Below, one piece after another: positions 9,191 to 20,849 of a stretch of 64,000 nt of DNA. The notes under the pieces are model-generated. The model ran no database searches. It was not told where the DNA came from and worked only from the letters and a program-made list of their open reading frames with translations. Source of the DNA: Kappaphycus alvarezii (lineage: Eukaryota; Rhodophyta; Florideophyceae; Gigartinales; Solieriaceae); NCBI GenBank assembly GCA_002205965.3, contig NADL03000501.1, forward strand, positions 1,488,001 to 1,552,000, given 5' to 3'. How positions within the stretch are numbered: position 1 is the first letter of the stretch; the number at the start of each line of letters is the position of its first letter. The translations under genes were made by a program, and so were the position numbers.

Positions 9191-11248
9191 ATGGGTGACG
9201 AATACAACACCGGCGGGAAAGAAGGCCACATGATTTACGATGATAACGCTTTTCAACTATTTCTTGTTGCCCTACTTGCCGTCTATTGGATCCCATCCAC
9301 CGTCTATCGCACCTATTCTTTCCTCAAACGCACTTTCCACGTCAAAACCCCTATCGAGAAAGCAAAGGAGGAGTATTGCCCATGTACCATGTGCAAGGGA
9401 ACAGCAGAGGAGCACTTGGCAAAGGCAAAAGGCGCCAGAGCTTTCGGACCCTTCGATGTCTTCTATGTCCTCGTCACGCTTTTGCTTATCTTCTGCTCAC
9501 TCAAAGTATACCGCGCAAATCTTACAGCAGAGCCTCATTTCGACCCTTTCGCAATTCTGCAGGTCGCCGAAGGTGCCACATTGAAGGAAATTAAGAGGTC
9601 TTTCCGAAGGCTTTCCGTTATCCATCATCCGGACAAAAACCCCGATGACCCCACTGCTGGCGATCGCTTCATCCAACTAGGGAAAGCCTACGCAGCCCTC
9701 ACGGATGACGTTGCGAGGGCCAATTACGTCAAATATGGTAATCCAGACGGTTACTTGGGTACCACACTCGGCCTCGGCTTACCAGAATGGGTCGCGGAGA
9801 GTCACAATGCCGTTCTTTTCGCATATTTCATCTTTATTGTCCTACTCTTCCCAACAATGGTAGGCCTGTGGTGGCGGAAGAGGAGCCAGCAACTCACAAG
9901 CGAGATCATGACCTCTACCTTCATGTTGTACCGGGAAACTTTGCAAAATTCAATAAGATTCCGCGACTTACTTGCGGCATTTTGCGGAAGCTATGAATTC
10001 AGAGAGCTTTATAACCCCGACAATGATCAAGTCATATCTGATCTTGGCGAGTCATTGCGACGCTCAGGAAAAGCTGACTTGAAAAAGATGAAGACCGTCG
10101 TTCCACCAGAGCGTTTCCAAATTCAGAACTTCTTTGTGATGACTGCCTACCTCGCCCGCGTCCCCATTCCAAAGGAGCTAGACTACGTGGTGAAGGAAAT
10201 ATTACGGCGATCGGAATCATTGCTAACCTGCATGACCGACACAGTTGGGGCTTTCCAAAGACCGGAGTGCCAGGCAGCATGGGACAAGACCTTTATGCAT
10301 GGCTATACGGTATATCTTGCTACATGCATTAGCTTAACCCAATGCGTGCTTCAAGCGCTAGACGAAAAAAGCTCCCCATTTTTGCAGATTCCACACTTTA
10401 CAGAGCGCGAAGTGAAGTACTGCATGGCATCGCGGTCACCAACGGTGAGGTCTATCTATGATTTGATGAGGTTGGACATGGAGGAACAGCGGAAGATTTT
10501 GCGCAATTTTACCGATGATCAATACTTGGACATGAAGGCATTTTTGGACAGATTCCCATCAGCCAACCTTGAGGTTTCAGATGCAATTGTAGAAGGAGAG
10601 GAGGACCCTACAGTTCACGCTGGTGATACGGTGACGGTGAGAGCAAAATTGACGATTATGCGAAGGAGCGGGTCTGCATATTCGCCGTGCACTCCTAGTT
10701 TGCCATATCGCAAAGAAGAAGCGTGGTGGGTGTGGATTGCTGATGCGCGTCTGATGTGCCCGATTGAAGTGCGGCGGTTACTGCCGAAAATGGCCAATGG
10801 ACATGATGCGGGGTCGAGGAAAAAGGCGGGGCGAGGATGTTGTGACACGGATAGCCAAGATAAGGACTTGGAAAGCCACGAAAAGCTAACGAATGACCCG
10901 CGTGTGACAATATTCAATATGAAATTTACGTTTACAGCACCGAGGGCAGGTGAATATAATTTAGAGGTGAAGACGGCTTGTGATTGTTACAAAGGGGCCA
11001 GTAAGACTAAGATGATTAAGATGAACGTATTGAAGGCAGTTGACCCACCAGAGCATAGTGGAGTGAAATACTTTGACACTGATGACGAGAGTAGTGCAGA
11101 GGAGGAGAGCACAGATGCAGAGGATGAGGGAGACGACAGCGAATATGAGTATATTGAAGTGACGGAAGAGGAGTCTGAAGCTGGAGACTTTGACGACGAT
11201 GACGACTACGGAGTGAGTTCTGGGCCCTCTGGGAATCCTGCTGGGTAG
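9191..11248 (+). CDS. SEC63: SEC63-like ER translocation J-domain protein
   Basis: The 685-residue protein is an ER membrane co-chaperone that recruits luminal BiP/Kar2 to the Sec61 translocon. Predicted membrane segments lie near residues 20-44, 87-107 and 208-228. Between the second and third is a J domain (about 118-185) with the catalytic HPD at 146-148, giving the luminal loop placement typical of SEC63. The rest forms the cytosolic Sec63/Brl region and a very acidic tail rich in Asp, Glu and Tyr, as in other SEC63 proteins, where it contacts SEC62. A CPCTMC cluster near residue 63 is unusual. Single exon, intact, ATG start; divergent from CSN3. Confidence 0.9.
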   Translation: MGDEYNTGGKEGHMIYDDNAFQLFLVALLAVYWIPSTVYRTYSFLKRTFHVKTPIEKAKEEYCPCTMCKGTAEEHLAKAKGARAFGPFDVFYVLVTLLLIFCSLKVYRANLTAEPHFDPFAILQVAEGATLKEIKRSFRRLSVIHHPDKNPDDPTAGDRFIQLGKAYAALTDDVARANYVKYGNPDGYLGTTLGLGLPEWVAESHNAVLFAYFIFIVLLFPTMVGLWWRKRSQQLTSEIMTSTFMLYRETLQNSIRFRDLLAAFCGSYEFRELYNPDNDQVISDLGESLRRSGKADLKKMKTVVPPERFQIQNFFVMTAYLARVPIPKELDYVVKEILRRSESLLTCMTDTVGAFQRPECQAAWDKTFMHGYTVYLATCISLTQCVLQALDEKSSPFLQIPHFTEREVKYCMASRSPTVRSIYDLMRLDMEEQRKILRNFTDDQYLDMKAFLDRFPSANLEVSDAIVEGEEDPTVHAGDTVTVRAKLTIMRRSGSAYSPCTPSLPYRKEEAWWVWIADARLMCPIEVRRLLPKMANGHDAGSRKKAGRGCCDTDSQDKDLESHEKLTNDPRVTIFNMKFTFTAPRAGEYNLEVKTACDCYKGASKTKMIKMNVLKAVDPPEHSGVKYFDTDDESSAEEESTDAEDEGDDSEYEYIEVTEEESEAGDFDDDDDYGVSSGPSGNPAG

Positions 11249-12020
11249 AGGAGCAATTGCAGACCGGTGGAAAGCGTGAATGGGCTGAGAAGAATGGATG
11301 GTCTGTATGGCAAGAAGTGGTTTGAATTTCTGCCATGTAAACGAGGACAACGAATGCGTCGCTAGCAGTATGTGAGGACTAGGAGGCCTATGAAGGTTTA
11401 TTTTTAACTAGACTCTTGAGTGCTCGCAAAGACCCCCGCAGGTTTATGATCGTCGAAAGCTTGACTGTGAAGGTTGATTTGTTTGGGTGATGGTGGTGAA
11501 ATGGAGGACGATATGTTTGTTTGTCGTGGGCTGAAAGAAATGGAACTGCCATTGCCAGTGCAGAGTTGAGCCGTGGATATGTATAGCTGGGGCTGGGCGG
11601 AGAGATATTTGTTGGCGTCACATTTGTAGTCGGTTAGCATTGAGCGGCTAGCAGCGACTTGCTGATTCAGTGCGGTAGTTTCACCTCTGACCAGAAATTT
11701 TTCATTGATTTAGCAATGAATGATTTCAGTAGGATAGAGAATGATGGTCTGGGTCAACAAGAAATTGAAACTGGTTTACTTTTCGTCCATTGGATGATAC
11801 CATATTTAAATTAATATCGGGACACTGTAAAGATATGTAATGAAACCCTCTATTGAACTGTAATGCTACGAGAATGACTGGTCATGGCAAATGTCTTCAG
11901 AAAAAAACGCGACCCACATCCCGACGAGAGTTTTCAGGCTGTTTTCAAGAATGCTTCATGAAACGATTGTAACTTTCCTGAATTTTTCAAGTTTCCGGAT
12001 ATCCTTCAATGGAATTGTTT
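11249..12020. other. Intergenic, no gene recognised
   Basis: This is the 3' flank of SEC63 followed by AT-richer sequence. Open frames here are antisense shadows or short, with no recognisable motif. Confidence 0.4.
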
Positions 12021-12292
12021 CTGAATTGCCAAGGAAACGCAGGCTAAATCCGGTCCCCATCTCAACGCTCGGAGGCTGGCACCCGGCGGCGTTCGCCGTC
12101 GTCAAGGAGCTTGTAACAACTGCCGCCAATCGTGCGATGGAACGGGTTTCGAAAGTGCAAGGTATTCCTTTTCAGCGTCACTCCGCATTGGCGGTAACCT
12201 CCATTGCGGCTTGTTTGCCTGCTGGCCTCCCCTGTACAGTGGTAGCTGGTAAAGTCAAGTGCCATGATCGCCTGCTGCTACATTTCATGTAG
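12021..12292 (+). pseudogene. Relic of non-LTR retrotransposon C-terminus (copy 3)
   Basis: The frame contains NPVPISTLGGWHPAAFAVV, then a RAM-containing helix, ALAVTSIAACLPAG and a terminal GKVKCHDRLLLHF before the stop. This parallels the two copies at 1-2.4 kb, with the same motif order. It is a short 5'-truncated fragment sitting between SEC63 and CK2 beta. The upstream part of the open frame (from 11891) shows no resemblance to the family. Confidence 0.5.
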
Positions 12293-13970
12293 ATGTGCTG
12301 GTAGATTAAAGTGAGAGGCGCTGTTGACTGGTTATGAGCCAGCTTATTACAGGAAATGGACCGCCGCGTTCCCCCTGAATCTAAAATTTCGGTCCCGCAG
12401 TGAAAGCGTGGATGGAGGGGGGATGTGGGTTGGCGGGGTTGGTGTCTCTAATGGCATAATATGTGGGTGGGTTGTGGGGAGGGGTATTCGTTTTAAGTAG
12501 TTTCGTCTGCAGAGGCTGACATAGGAACGGCTCTTTGTCGGCTCTGAACAGAAAGAAGGCAAAGTAGGGCGCAAATCACTACGCTCATGCTTCCCTCTCT
12601 CTCTCCACTGCTGGCTCGACTCTGCAGAAGAAGAATCGTCTACGGCAATTAGCTTGTATGGGGTCCACTGCAGTATGTACAGGTGACTGATTCCTGCGTG
12701 TAGAGCGTGGACCGACTGACACTTTTACCGCAATTGCTTGACATGGCGGTGTCATAAAACAAAGTGCCGAGGGCGCCGGGCAAGAAGGGAGTGTCCGGTA
12801 TGGCACGGTACTATACAGTACTGTACAGTATTGGAGATTGGAGAGTGGAATGATCTTTTTCTTTTTCAGGGTATACGTGAAATATTTCAGTTTGGAATCA
12901 GGAAGTGAGTGCAATGGTCAGGTTCAGATTTATTTAAGCTTGATCACATGTGGCTCAAGTTCAGGCGCATGCCACGTGGCTACACTATGGTTTTCTAATT
13001 TGAGATTCACTGTAATGCGATTAAATTAGGATTTGTAATAAATGGAATCCTGTTGATCTATCGAAACGTGGCAATATTTGATTGGATAGCGAGAATATCG
13101 ATAAGGGTTGGGCGATTGCCGAGGTGTCCGGAGGGACCGTTCGGGGCAAAAAATACGAAATTGTTTGGCAGATAATTTTTTTTGATCATAAAGACACTTA
13201 GACCAAGGGACATCGGACCGTCTGGGTCATTTTGTTGCGTGTTTTTTTATTTTTGTGTAAATTTGGGGCGGGAAAATGGAAAGTGGCATGCGAAGGTCGT
13301 CGGGATTGGACGGTACAGTAGCGGCGCCATGCAGTTTCGCACTGTACAGAACAATTTGTGTATTGTACAGTACAGTAGACAAATCCAACCTTGCCGAGCG
13401 ATTCCTGTCAACTCTGCTCTTCACCGCGTCCCGGCACAAATTCCCGTCTCAACTGCCGTCGCCACCAACCGTACATACCCCATTCTCTGCCAAACCCCGA
13501 CTCGAGCGATACTTCGCCGCCGTCGCACCATCTCATCCAACACAAACTCTTTGTCTCCACACACAAATCGCTTTGTTCCCAGTGGCCGCGATTCATGCTT
13601 CGCGCCTCGACCCCCGTGCGTTACGCTTTCTGGTCCGCGTGATCAGAAAACTTTTCGTGCAACTCTTCCTTTCAACCTTGTTTGTCTTTTAACTCTTACT
13701 TTTGTCTCTCTAGGTCGACACAAGGTCTTTCCATATCTACCTTGTCTGCTACCATTGCTAGCTCTCCTGCCCTCTGAACTTGTGTCCGTCAACAATATCT
13801 TGTGCTGCTTGATTCGAATTTTCCTTTTGCTAATTCCCTCTCTCATCCTCGCATCTTCCGAATCACATCCCATTGAGTTGCAGGAACCGTTCTTTCTGCA
13901 TCCCACACCTCGCTTTCCTGATCCGGATCGATTGTCTCTTCTTGTGTCGTACCGTCACTCTCTTGGTACC
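12293..13970. promoter_or_regulatory. CK2 beta upstream region with TACAGTA clusters
   Basis: Two clusters are visible: 12809-12831 (TACAGTA, TACTGTA, TACAGTA overlapping) and 13311-13380 (TACAGTA at 13314, 13366 and 13371, plus CTGTACAGA). The stretch from 13385 to 13970 is pyrimidine-rich and open in one frame but has no motif, so I treat it as 5' leader and not as an N-terminal extension. Confidence 0.45.
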
Positions 13971-14771
13971 ATGTCAATGAGCGTGGGGGGCAACGGAGAT
14001 GGCTTCACGTCGGGCGACTCTGTCGACACAGATGGCTCCGAGGACACTACCTGGATTTCATGGTTTGCCCAATTGAAAGGGAATGAGTTTTTTTGCGAGG
14101 TCGAGGAGGAATTCATTCAGGATGACTTTAATCTTACGGGGCTATCCTCACAAGTCACCTACTACAACTACGCACTTGACACCATTCTTGATGTCGACAT
14201 TCCAGAGGGCGAACTAGACGATCGTCAACAAGAAATGGTCGAAGTCTCCGCAGAAACCCTCTATGGATTGATTCACGCAAGATACATTCTCACCGCCCGC
14301 GGAATGCACGCTATGCAGTCCAAGTACACCGACGGCGCCTTTGGTCGCTGCCCGCGCGTCTACTGCCAGGGACAGCAGGTCCTTCCCGTCGGACTGAGTG
14401 ATTTGCCGAGGTGTTCTACGGTCAAGATCTTTTGTCCCATGTGTTGGGACCTTTACTTTCCCCGATCTCGCAGTCATAATTGCTTGGATGGTGCCTACTG
14501 GGGTACGACGTTTCCTCACATGTTTCTGCATACCTATCATACATTAGTCCCCACGAGAAACAAGGAAACTTACGTCCCCAGGATATTTGGATTCAAAATT
14601 CATCCATCTGCTATTCAAGTTCAACGCAATCTTACCGGAGCCGCATCAGAGAACAATTCAGAGGAGCAGGAAAATGGAAGGAATGGGACGAGCTTGAGGC
14701 AAAGAGTGGGTATGAGGATTAGTCAAACTGCAAGTCAAGGTTCACTAGTCGTTAAGCGCACAGCTTCGTGA
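13971..14771 (+). CDS. CKB: Casein kinase 2 regulatory subunit beta
   Basis: The 266-residue protein is the dimeric regulatory subunit that assembles with two CK2 alpha catalytic subunits and directs substrate choice. Residues 27-60 match the N-terminal block ([17 protein letters not shown], then [12 protein letters not shown]). The zinc site is C127, C132, C155 and C158, with exactly the 5/23/3 spacing of the family, and is followed by the dimer-interface segment through [10 protein letters not shown]. The C-terminal tail is Ser/Asn/Gly-rich and variable. The ATG at 13971 is the first that gives the family's N-terminus; the same frame is open 789 bases upstream but that part is non-conserved leader. 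Single exon. Confidence 0.93.
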   Translation: MSMSVGGNGDGFTSGDSVDTDGSEDTTWISWFAQLKGNEFFCEVEEEFIQDDFNLTGLSSQVTYYNYALDTILDVDIPEGELDDRQQEMVEVSAETLYGLIHARYILTARGMHAMQSKYTDGAFGRCPRVYCQGQQVLPVGLSDLPRCSTVKIFCPMCWDLYFPRSRSHNCLDGAYWGTTFPHMFLHTYHTLVPTRNKETYVPRIFGFKIHPSAIQVQRNLTGAASENNSEEQENGRNGTSLRQRVGMRISQTASQGSLVVKRTAS

Positions 14772-15075
14772 CAGAGATGCCGCTCCGTTGACCCTCACCG
14801 AAATTCACGCGATGATCGCATTGTTGACGATTGATCCGAGCAAATTCCACTAGTTTCCCCTCGCTGCGAGGTGTAAATTCGGCGAATGCGTAGGGAACGA
14901 GCTTGGAGCAGCAAGGCTGGAGGGCTGACCAGGTTAGGAAGATTTCAGGGACGACGGTTTGGGGCAAGACAGCGGGTGAAGCCGGTTGGATGATATTGGT
15001 AAACTGTCTGTTTGACGGAAGGGTTTTGGTGATGAGAGGTTTGGACATGCGCAGCGTGATAGGACGCATTGCCAT
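14752..15075 (-). CDS. Small hypothetical protein
   Basis: An ATG-initiated 107-residue frame runs antisense and overlaps the last 20 bases of the CK2 beta gene. It starts [12 protein letters not shown], so the N-terminus is basic and could be a mitochondrial presequence. The middle is [22 protein letters not shown] do not recognise a family. The composition looks protein-like and the placement as a convergent gene is plausible, but chance is not excluded. Confidence 0.35.
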   Translation of the reverse strand: MAMRPITLRMSKPLITKTLPSNRQFTNIIQPASPAVLPQTVVPEIFLTWSALQPCCSKLVPYAFAEFTPRSEGKLVEFARINRQQCDHRVNFGEGQRSGISVTKLCA

Positions 15076-16394
15076 TGACTTTGTGCATTAACTCTCCCAG
15101 TACTGACAACTTTATGGGTGTCCCGAAATGGCGTCGACTTTTTTTTCGTTTTCTAGATAAACTTTGGTGGTATCGAGGGCCAGTTCTTGACTAGAATTCA
15201 GTAAAGCGGATTGGTGGCAAATCGCGCTCATGCCTGTTGCATTGAGAGGATGAATTTATGTAAAGTCGATGATGGCCGCAAAGTGCGGATTGAATGAGAT
15301 ATGAGAGTAGCATATTTGGCAAAGAAGAGTGCTTGAACTCGAGGAGGCGAACGGAAGCAAAGTCAACCAGGAACAGAGAGGCACAGCATAATGTCGGAAA
15401 AGTCACTGGCGGCTGATGAGGGTATGGTGAACTTCAATGATCAACCTAGTGAAGGGCATTGAACTGGGAAAGGCGCAAAGACCGAGTTGGGTCCCCTTGC
15501 TTGGTGATTCGTGTGGTGAATTTACGAGTAGAACACCTTATCATTCAAGTCGACTGTATCGGCGGTAGGGATTACACACTTTCACCGCTTCACCGATATA
15601 AATCGGATCGGTTGCAATTTCCAGCAATATTGACAAGAGATGAGGAAATCAGGGAACAGCACAGAGACCGATATAAAGAACGCGGTGAGTGCCTGGGGTA
15701 AGCCGTGCTCATCCGCCGCGGGTTTGTGCCTGGGTTTGAACCTTTTTATGCAAAAGACGGTGCTGCATAGAGAAGATAAAGAAAGTTGATCTAGATAATT
15801 TCAGATGATGCCCTACATTTCTATCAAATTGCGCTGCTGCGCTGGTGACAGCGTGTGCACCTTTAGACTGATGACACATCTGTAGCGAGAAGAGATGATG
15901 GCTGTTCCTTGAGTTACATGGTGTTTACTGGTTAACGGGATCAGATACGGTTAACGGTTTAATTGCAAAGCTGTGGACGGTCTGCGGCTTGGGTCGCTTT
16001 GAAAGATTTGATCAGATTTGTCAAAATTTCACGAGGGATCAAAAAATAATGCTCCGGATTACATCCACGAAGGCTGCGTACTCAGATGGGCCATTCCGAG
16101 CCGCTACCCCAACAACTGTACCTTCCTGTCGTATTGAAGCTCGAAATACTCCGCCATCGCAATCATGTCCCGCGCGGCGGTGTCTCTTAACGGTCCCTTT
16201 CTCCCTTCTGCACCCTTTAGCATTCTGAATAAAGCTAGCCTATCCTCATCCATTTGATCCAACCTTGAATCCCTTGTCCACCGCTCTTCCTTCTCCGTCG
16301 ACCTTGGTGTCCACAGTACTTGCCCTTGACTCAGTCCTTCACCCTCCCCCCGCCACGCGACAAACTCACACCTCCTCCCCCAACGTGCACCCGG
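15076..16394. other. Intergenic, no gene recognised
   Basis: This is about 1.3 kb upstream of E(z). Open frames are short and unremarkable. No TACAGTA cluster is seen here, unlike most upstream gaps. The last 200 bases are pyrimidine-rich, consistent with a 5' leader. Confidence 0.4.
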
Positions 16395-19068
16395 ATGTTT
16401 CAGGAGGACGTGGGTGACGATATCCTTCCCGCAAACGTGTCAGAGGACATCGTCAAAGAAGCTCGGTAAGTATTGCCCGCTCCTCTCGTCCACCTACACC
16501 TTGTTTCAACGGCGTTGACTTCTCATTCCAACTCCTCTGACTCACCGTACATCTTTTCTGTCCATTCCAATCTTTCGCCGACTGATTTGCACTCGCCGTT
16601 CACCTCCTCAACCACCCCAACACATTCATGCGGTCTCGCTGTTCCTCTTCTTCCGTTTCCCGCACTTTGGACAACCGAGCAGCGTCATTTTTAATTCCCA
16701 TTATGCCAGCGAAATTGAGGATGACAGGGTAAAGGTTGCCTTGCAAGTCGAAAAATGCGCTGAATTCGTCGTGAATGACGCGAAACTCCGTCAAGACTAT
16801 TTGCACCAGCTGCTGAAATCTGATCAATTGTCGAGCCAGGATGAAGAAAACCTTGAAGAACATGGCAGAAACCCTGATAATGAATTGCAGCTTGTCTCGG
16901 TTAAACGGGCGGACCCTGATATTCCGTTACATGGCCTCGAGGACATTATATGGCATCGGAAGACAAAAGGAATTGCTAGAGTTCATATGACAACGGTTCC
17001 CGAATTGCCCAAGTATGACGCTTGGGTCCCCGTTCTTCATAACTTCTACGTTACTGAACCAGGCGTTGCCCCATACATACCCTTCTTCGGCAACAAGAAA
17101 CGCGAACTTTTGAATGCAAATAGGTGTTACCAGCTCATGTTAGTCGATGCGAAATTTCGATCCGGCAAGGCCGCCAGTGACGAACTAAGCGATGGCGAGA
17201 TCCATGAGAAGAATGGAAATACCATGCATCCGCAGACAACAGAAGCCTGGGATGTGTTTTACTCATTACAGGAAATGAGGAAGAGGGCCTCTATACGGAA
17301 TGCTATTCTTCGAGTTACAGGCCGTCATGGAAAAGAAGATCTCGTCTGGCGGTCCTTGTCCTTTGCGTTTGGGATGCGCAACATTAAGCGAGTACAATAC
17401 GTGTGTGAGATTGCCGAGCGAAGAATAAGCGAGGAAGCAGAAATAGCTAAGCGCATCGCAAATACACAATCTCAATCACGTCAAGTATTGCGATCATCAA
17501 GGTGCCCAAGCAACGACCCTGATTCAGAGTTTGCAGATGTGGACGGTGCCGCGAGCGGCGCACTCCGGCATTTTTGTTTTCCCTGTCACAAGTTTTGTTG
17601 TCACTTTCATGACGGAGAGAATGTCGCTCCCATTTTGCCAATTCCGGACCACGCTGCTCAGGAGAGGATGCGACTTTTGAAGCATTCCCGAAAAACAGTT
17701 CCTGCATGTTCGGACACCTGCTTTTTGACCCCGACGTGGAAGCAGATCCCTGCAGAGCCACAGGAGGACGATCCTTGGACTAGTGAAGAACGACTGCTTC
17801 TTCACGAAGCAGCAATGATGTTTGGTTGGGATCCTTGCAATATGGCGATCATTGTTGGAAGAACATGCCGCAATGTACACCAGCACATATCGTTCCCTGC
17901 GGAGAAAGCTAAAATAACAAAGGCATGGGAGAAATCCAGACTTGCGCGCAAAGTGAAAGAAAGTGCGACTGGGGACGGGAATTCGTCCTCGTCGGAAGAG
18001 ATAGTGCCCGCAAAGAGCAAGCGAGGTACTTCAAGGAAGAAGAGCAACAAGAAGCAACTGCGAGGCATAAAGTCTTCCCCCGATGCTCATGTCTCAGAGG
18101 GAGAGCAAAACATACAGAAACGGTTCAAGCCATGCAACCATTCAGGGCCGTGCACTAAAAAAAATGATTGCGAATGTGCGCTAAAGGATCTCAACTGCGA
18201 AATTTACTGCGGGTGCAATTGTGGTCGGTTCAGAGAGGGGACCAAAGGTATATACTGGGATCCTCCGACAGACGCGGAGCTTCGCAAAGGCGTTGCAATA
18301 CAGTGTACAAGAAGATTCAATGGATGCGGGTGTAAGACGGGACATTGCTCGACTGAAGCGTGCCCGTGCTATGCAGCGATGCGCGTGTGCAATCCCGACG
18401 TGTGTGAATGTTGCGATTGTGTTGAATTGCCAAGCAGTAAGAATAGGACGAATAGGAGGTGTCGAAACTCGTCAGCCATCACTTCGAGTCACAAGCATAC
18501 ATTTATGGGAGAGTCGAAAATACATGGGTTTGGATTGTTTGCTGGGGACTATTTCAATGAGGGGGACTTGGTTGGCATGTATAGTGGGCGTATTATGCAT
18601 CCGGACTTGGTGGAGGAAACGTTGAGAACCTCGCAAGCAAAGGGGATGACGTATGCATTTGACTTGCAGGATACTCTAACTCTGGATGCTGGGACGGTAG
18701 GTAGCAAAGCTAAATTTTTGAATCACAGTGAAGGGACTGAACAAAACTGCTGCGCGCGTGTGGAACGTCTTCGAGGAGATGGGATCATCGTACTGAAGAC
18801 AGCAAAGCCCGTTGCACCAGGTGATGAGCTTCTGTTCAACTACCACATCATTGGCGAAGGGGGCAACGATTGGATCATGAACAGTGGAGAGTCAGATGAC
18901 TCGGAGGAAAGCGGTGAAGATATGGAGGTGGAGAGTGGACTTGACTCGATGGCCTCAGACGAGATGGGGTTTGATGGCAGTGGGAGTGGCAGTGGTGCGA
19001 ATGCGTCTTCCAGCAAGGGTATGCACTTTGCCGAGGTCAAGTCGGATGATGAGGGTGAGGAGGCGTGA
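16395..19068 (+). CDS. EZ: E(z)-type histone H3K27 methyltransferase
   Basis: This is the catalytic subunit of Polycomb repressive complex 2, which deposits H3K27 methylation. Exons are 16395-16465 and 16710-19068, with a 244-base GTAAGT...CAG intron; the junction codon is Arg24 and the protein is 809 residues. Domains in order: N-terminal acidic helix, an MCSS-like Cys/His cluster (FCFPCHKFCCHFHDG, about 310), SANT (DDPWTSEERLLLHEAA, about 377), the CXC zinc cluster (about 498-605), and SET (about 618-736) with GFGLFAGDYF, the KFLNHS cofactor motif and a final FNYHI. The SET core has extra residues after NHS. A Ser/Asp/Glu/Gly-rich acidic tail of about 65 residues follows SET, whereas animal and plant E(z) proteins end soon after SET. 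It may silence transposons such as those at 32-40 kb, which is an inference. Confidence 0.9.
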
Positions 19069-20197
19069 GGAATGGGAAGAAGGGTAATGATGTTTGTGAG
19101 GGTTGGAGGAAAGGATGAAGGATAGTTTTGCGCAGTAGCCGCGCATCGGTTGATCCGTGTTTAGCCAATAGGCAGCAGTAAATGTGAGATGCAGCTCGAT
19201 TTGCACGCAGATGCAAAAGTGTCGCCTGTGGTAAAGTTGTGAGGTCGGGGGCGGGAGTTTTGGCGGGATGTTGTTGGTTGGGTTGTGGGGCATGTTTTGG
19301 AAGGCGAGAGTGGGTTTGGTTTTCCTTGGACGGTTCGATTTGTGATGTGAGAATACCATTTGGTATGGTTCCTTTTGCGTGGAGGGGGGATTGCAGTTTT
19401 ATTTGGCCGGATGCAGGGATTTTTCTAAGAGTGGTTTGTAGATGAGATTGGGATGCAGGTGTGGAGAAGGGAGTTTGTGGTATAGGTATATTGCGTATGT
19501 CATTGGATCACGCTTGGCTCGCAATGCTTTTGAAGAATAGTAAGACTGCACGGAATTGCAGAGAGGGAGGGGTGGAGGCAGAATTGGGGAAAGGTGTGAG
19601 ACGTTCCTCAGCGATCATAGTCCATGATGCGAGGGACAGGAAGTGATGTAAACAGGTTCAAGCGTATGTATCTGCAGTCTTTATGTGGCGTACATGCGGT
19701 TGCATGTTGAGCATGCCTGCTGAGGGTGTAGATGTATTGGCGAAGAGGTTGTTTAGTAAACCCGCAACACATTTGGGAATGTCAAGGTGTGGCTCAAAGG
19801 CTTTTGCTGCGTCGACATGGAAGAGTCGGAGGAGACAAAGAAACGTCTATTGTTTGATGCTTTGGCCATTAGAAACATCCAGACGGTAGCAGAGCAACAC
19901 GTAAAGGGGCCCTACAAAACAGACAATTTAGGCGTCACTTCTCGTGCCCACCAAACTTTATCTAAAACGTCACCTGTCTAAAAGATTTTGCTGCATGCAC
20001 AAGTCCGCATTGTCTCTGCTAGCTAGACCTGAAACCTCCATCCCAACTTTCCCGACCATCGTTGGTCAAATCATTGCACGTTCCGCCCCGTCCATTACAC
20101 CACTCATATCGCCGCAGCAACCTTGCTCAAGACATACGTCACATCTCATCCCAAACAACGATCCCCCTCCACCTCAACCGCACCCACCGTGATCACC
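19069..20197. other. Intergenic, no gene recognised
   Basis: This holds the 3' flank of E(z) and the upstream region of the DSP-like gene. Open frames are short. From about 20030 the sequence is pyrimidine-rich, suggesting a 5' leader. No TACAGTA cluster was noticed. Confidence 0.4.
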
Positions 20198-20740
20198 ATG
20201 TCATCATCATCCCACGATCCCGCCGACTTCAACTTCTCCAAGGTCTCTTCGAGGGACGCCCTTGCGTTTGGCGGGTCCCGCCCCGGCTTTCCCAGCAAAA
20301 AAGTTTCCCCCGCCGAAACAACCCGCTGGTGCTCCGTCATGAAATCCCAAGGCATCAAACGAGTTCTCAGTCTCCTAGGCGATGACGAGAAGGCCGAATT
20401 TTACCCCGATCTGGACATGGATGCTGTCATGGCGTCCGAGTTTGGCCAACACAACTACACTCGCACTTCCGTCTTCAAGCCACAATCTCGCCAGCACATG
20501 ACCACCGCTCTGCTCGCTGCAAGGGACGCCAAAGAGCCGATTGTGATTCATTGCTCGGGTGGCGAGGGACGTGCCGCCCTGGGTATGGGTTTATGGTTGG
20601 TCGACGTGTACGGTTTAGCCCCGGAGGATGCCATGCGTGAGATTGGCGAACAACGCGATCAAAGGCCAGGCATCAAGCGTAAGCTCAACGCCGCAAAATT
20701 GTCTCACCTTGTTACCCACGGTACAATGACCGGCTTTTAG
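20198..20740 (+). CDS. DSP-like protein tyrosine/dual-specificity phosphatase
   Basis: The intact 180-residue frame has the cysteine phosphatase signature: HCSGGEGRAA at 118-127, with nucleophile C119 and phosphate-binding R125 (C-x5-R). An upstream WCSVMKSQGIKRVLSLL helix-strand unit fits the small DSP-like fold, and a plausible general-acid Asp lies in the 71-75 segment. The compact size, a single domain and a Gly/Glu in the P-loop resemble the atypical DSPs of algae and cyanobacteria. Substrate is unknown. The ATG at 20198 is the first in frame next to the conserved part. It lies 109 bases from, and convergent with, the Brr6-like gene. Confidence 0.75.
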   Translation: MSSSSHDPADFNFSKVSSRDALAFGGSRPGFPSKKVSPAETTRWCSVMKSQGIKRVLSLLGDDEKAEFYPDLDMDAVMASEFGQHNYTRTSVFKPQSRQHMTTALLAARDAKEPIVIHCSGGEGRAALGMGLWLVDVYGLAPEDAMREIGEQRDQRPGIKRKLNAAKLSHLVTHGTMTGF

Positions 20741-20849
20741 GACGCCATCGGGTGGTTGAACAAGCATGTCCGAATTGCTCAACGCCGCAACAGCCTCCCA
20801 AAATAAATGCGTCACTAACTTATCCACACCATTGCACGCGACACACTAC

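Noticed and set aside
13182-13970. Long N-terminal extension of CK2 beta
   Set aside because: Contains TACAGTA motifs and pyrimidine runs, with no conserved residues; an ATG at the family start is available.
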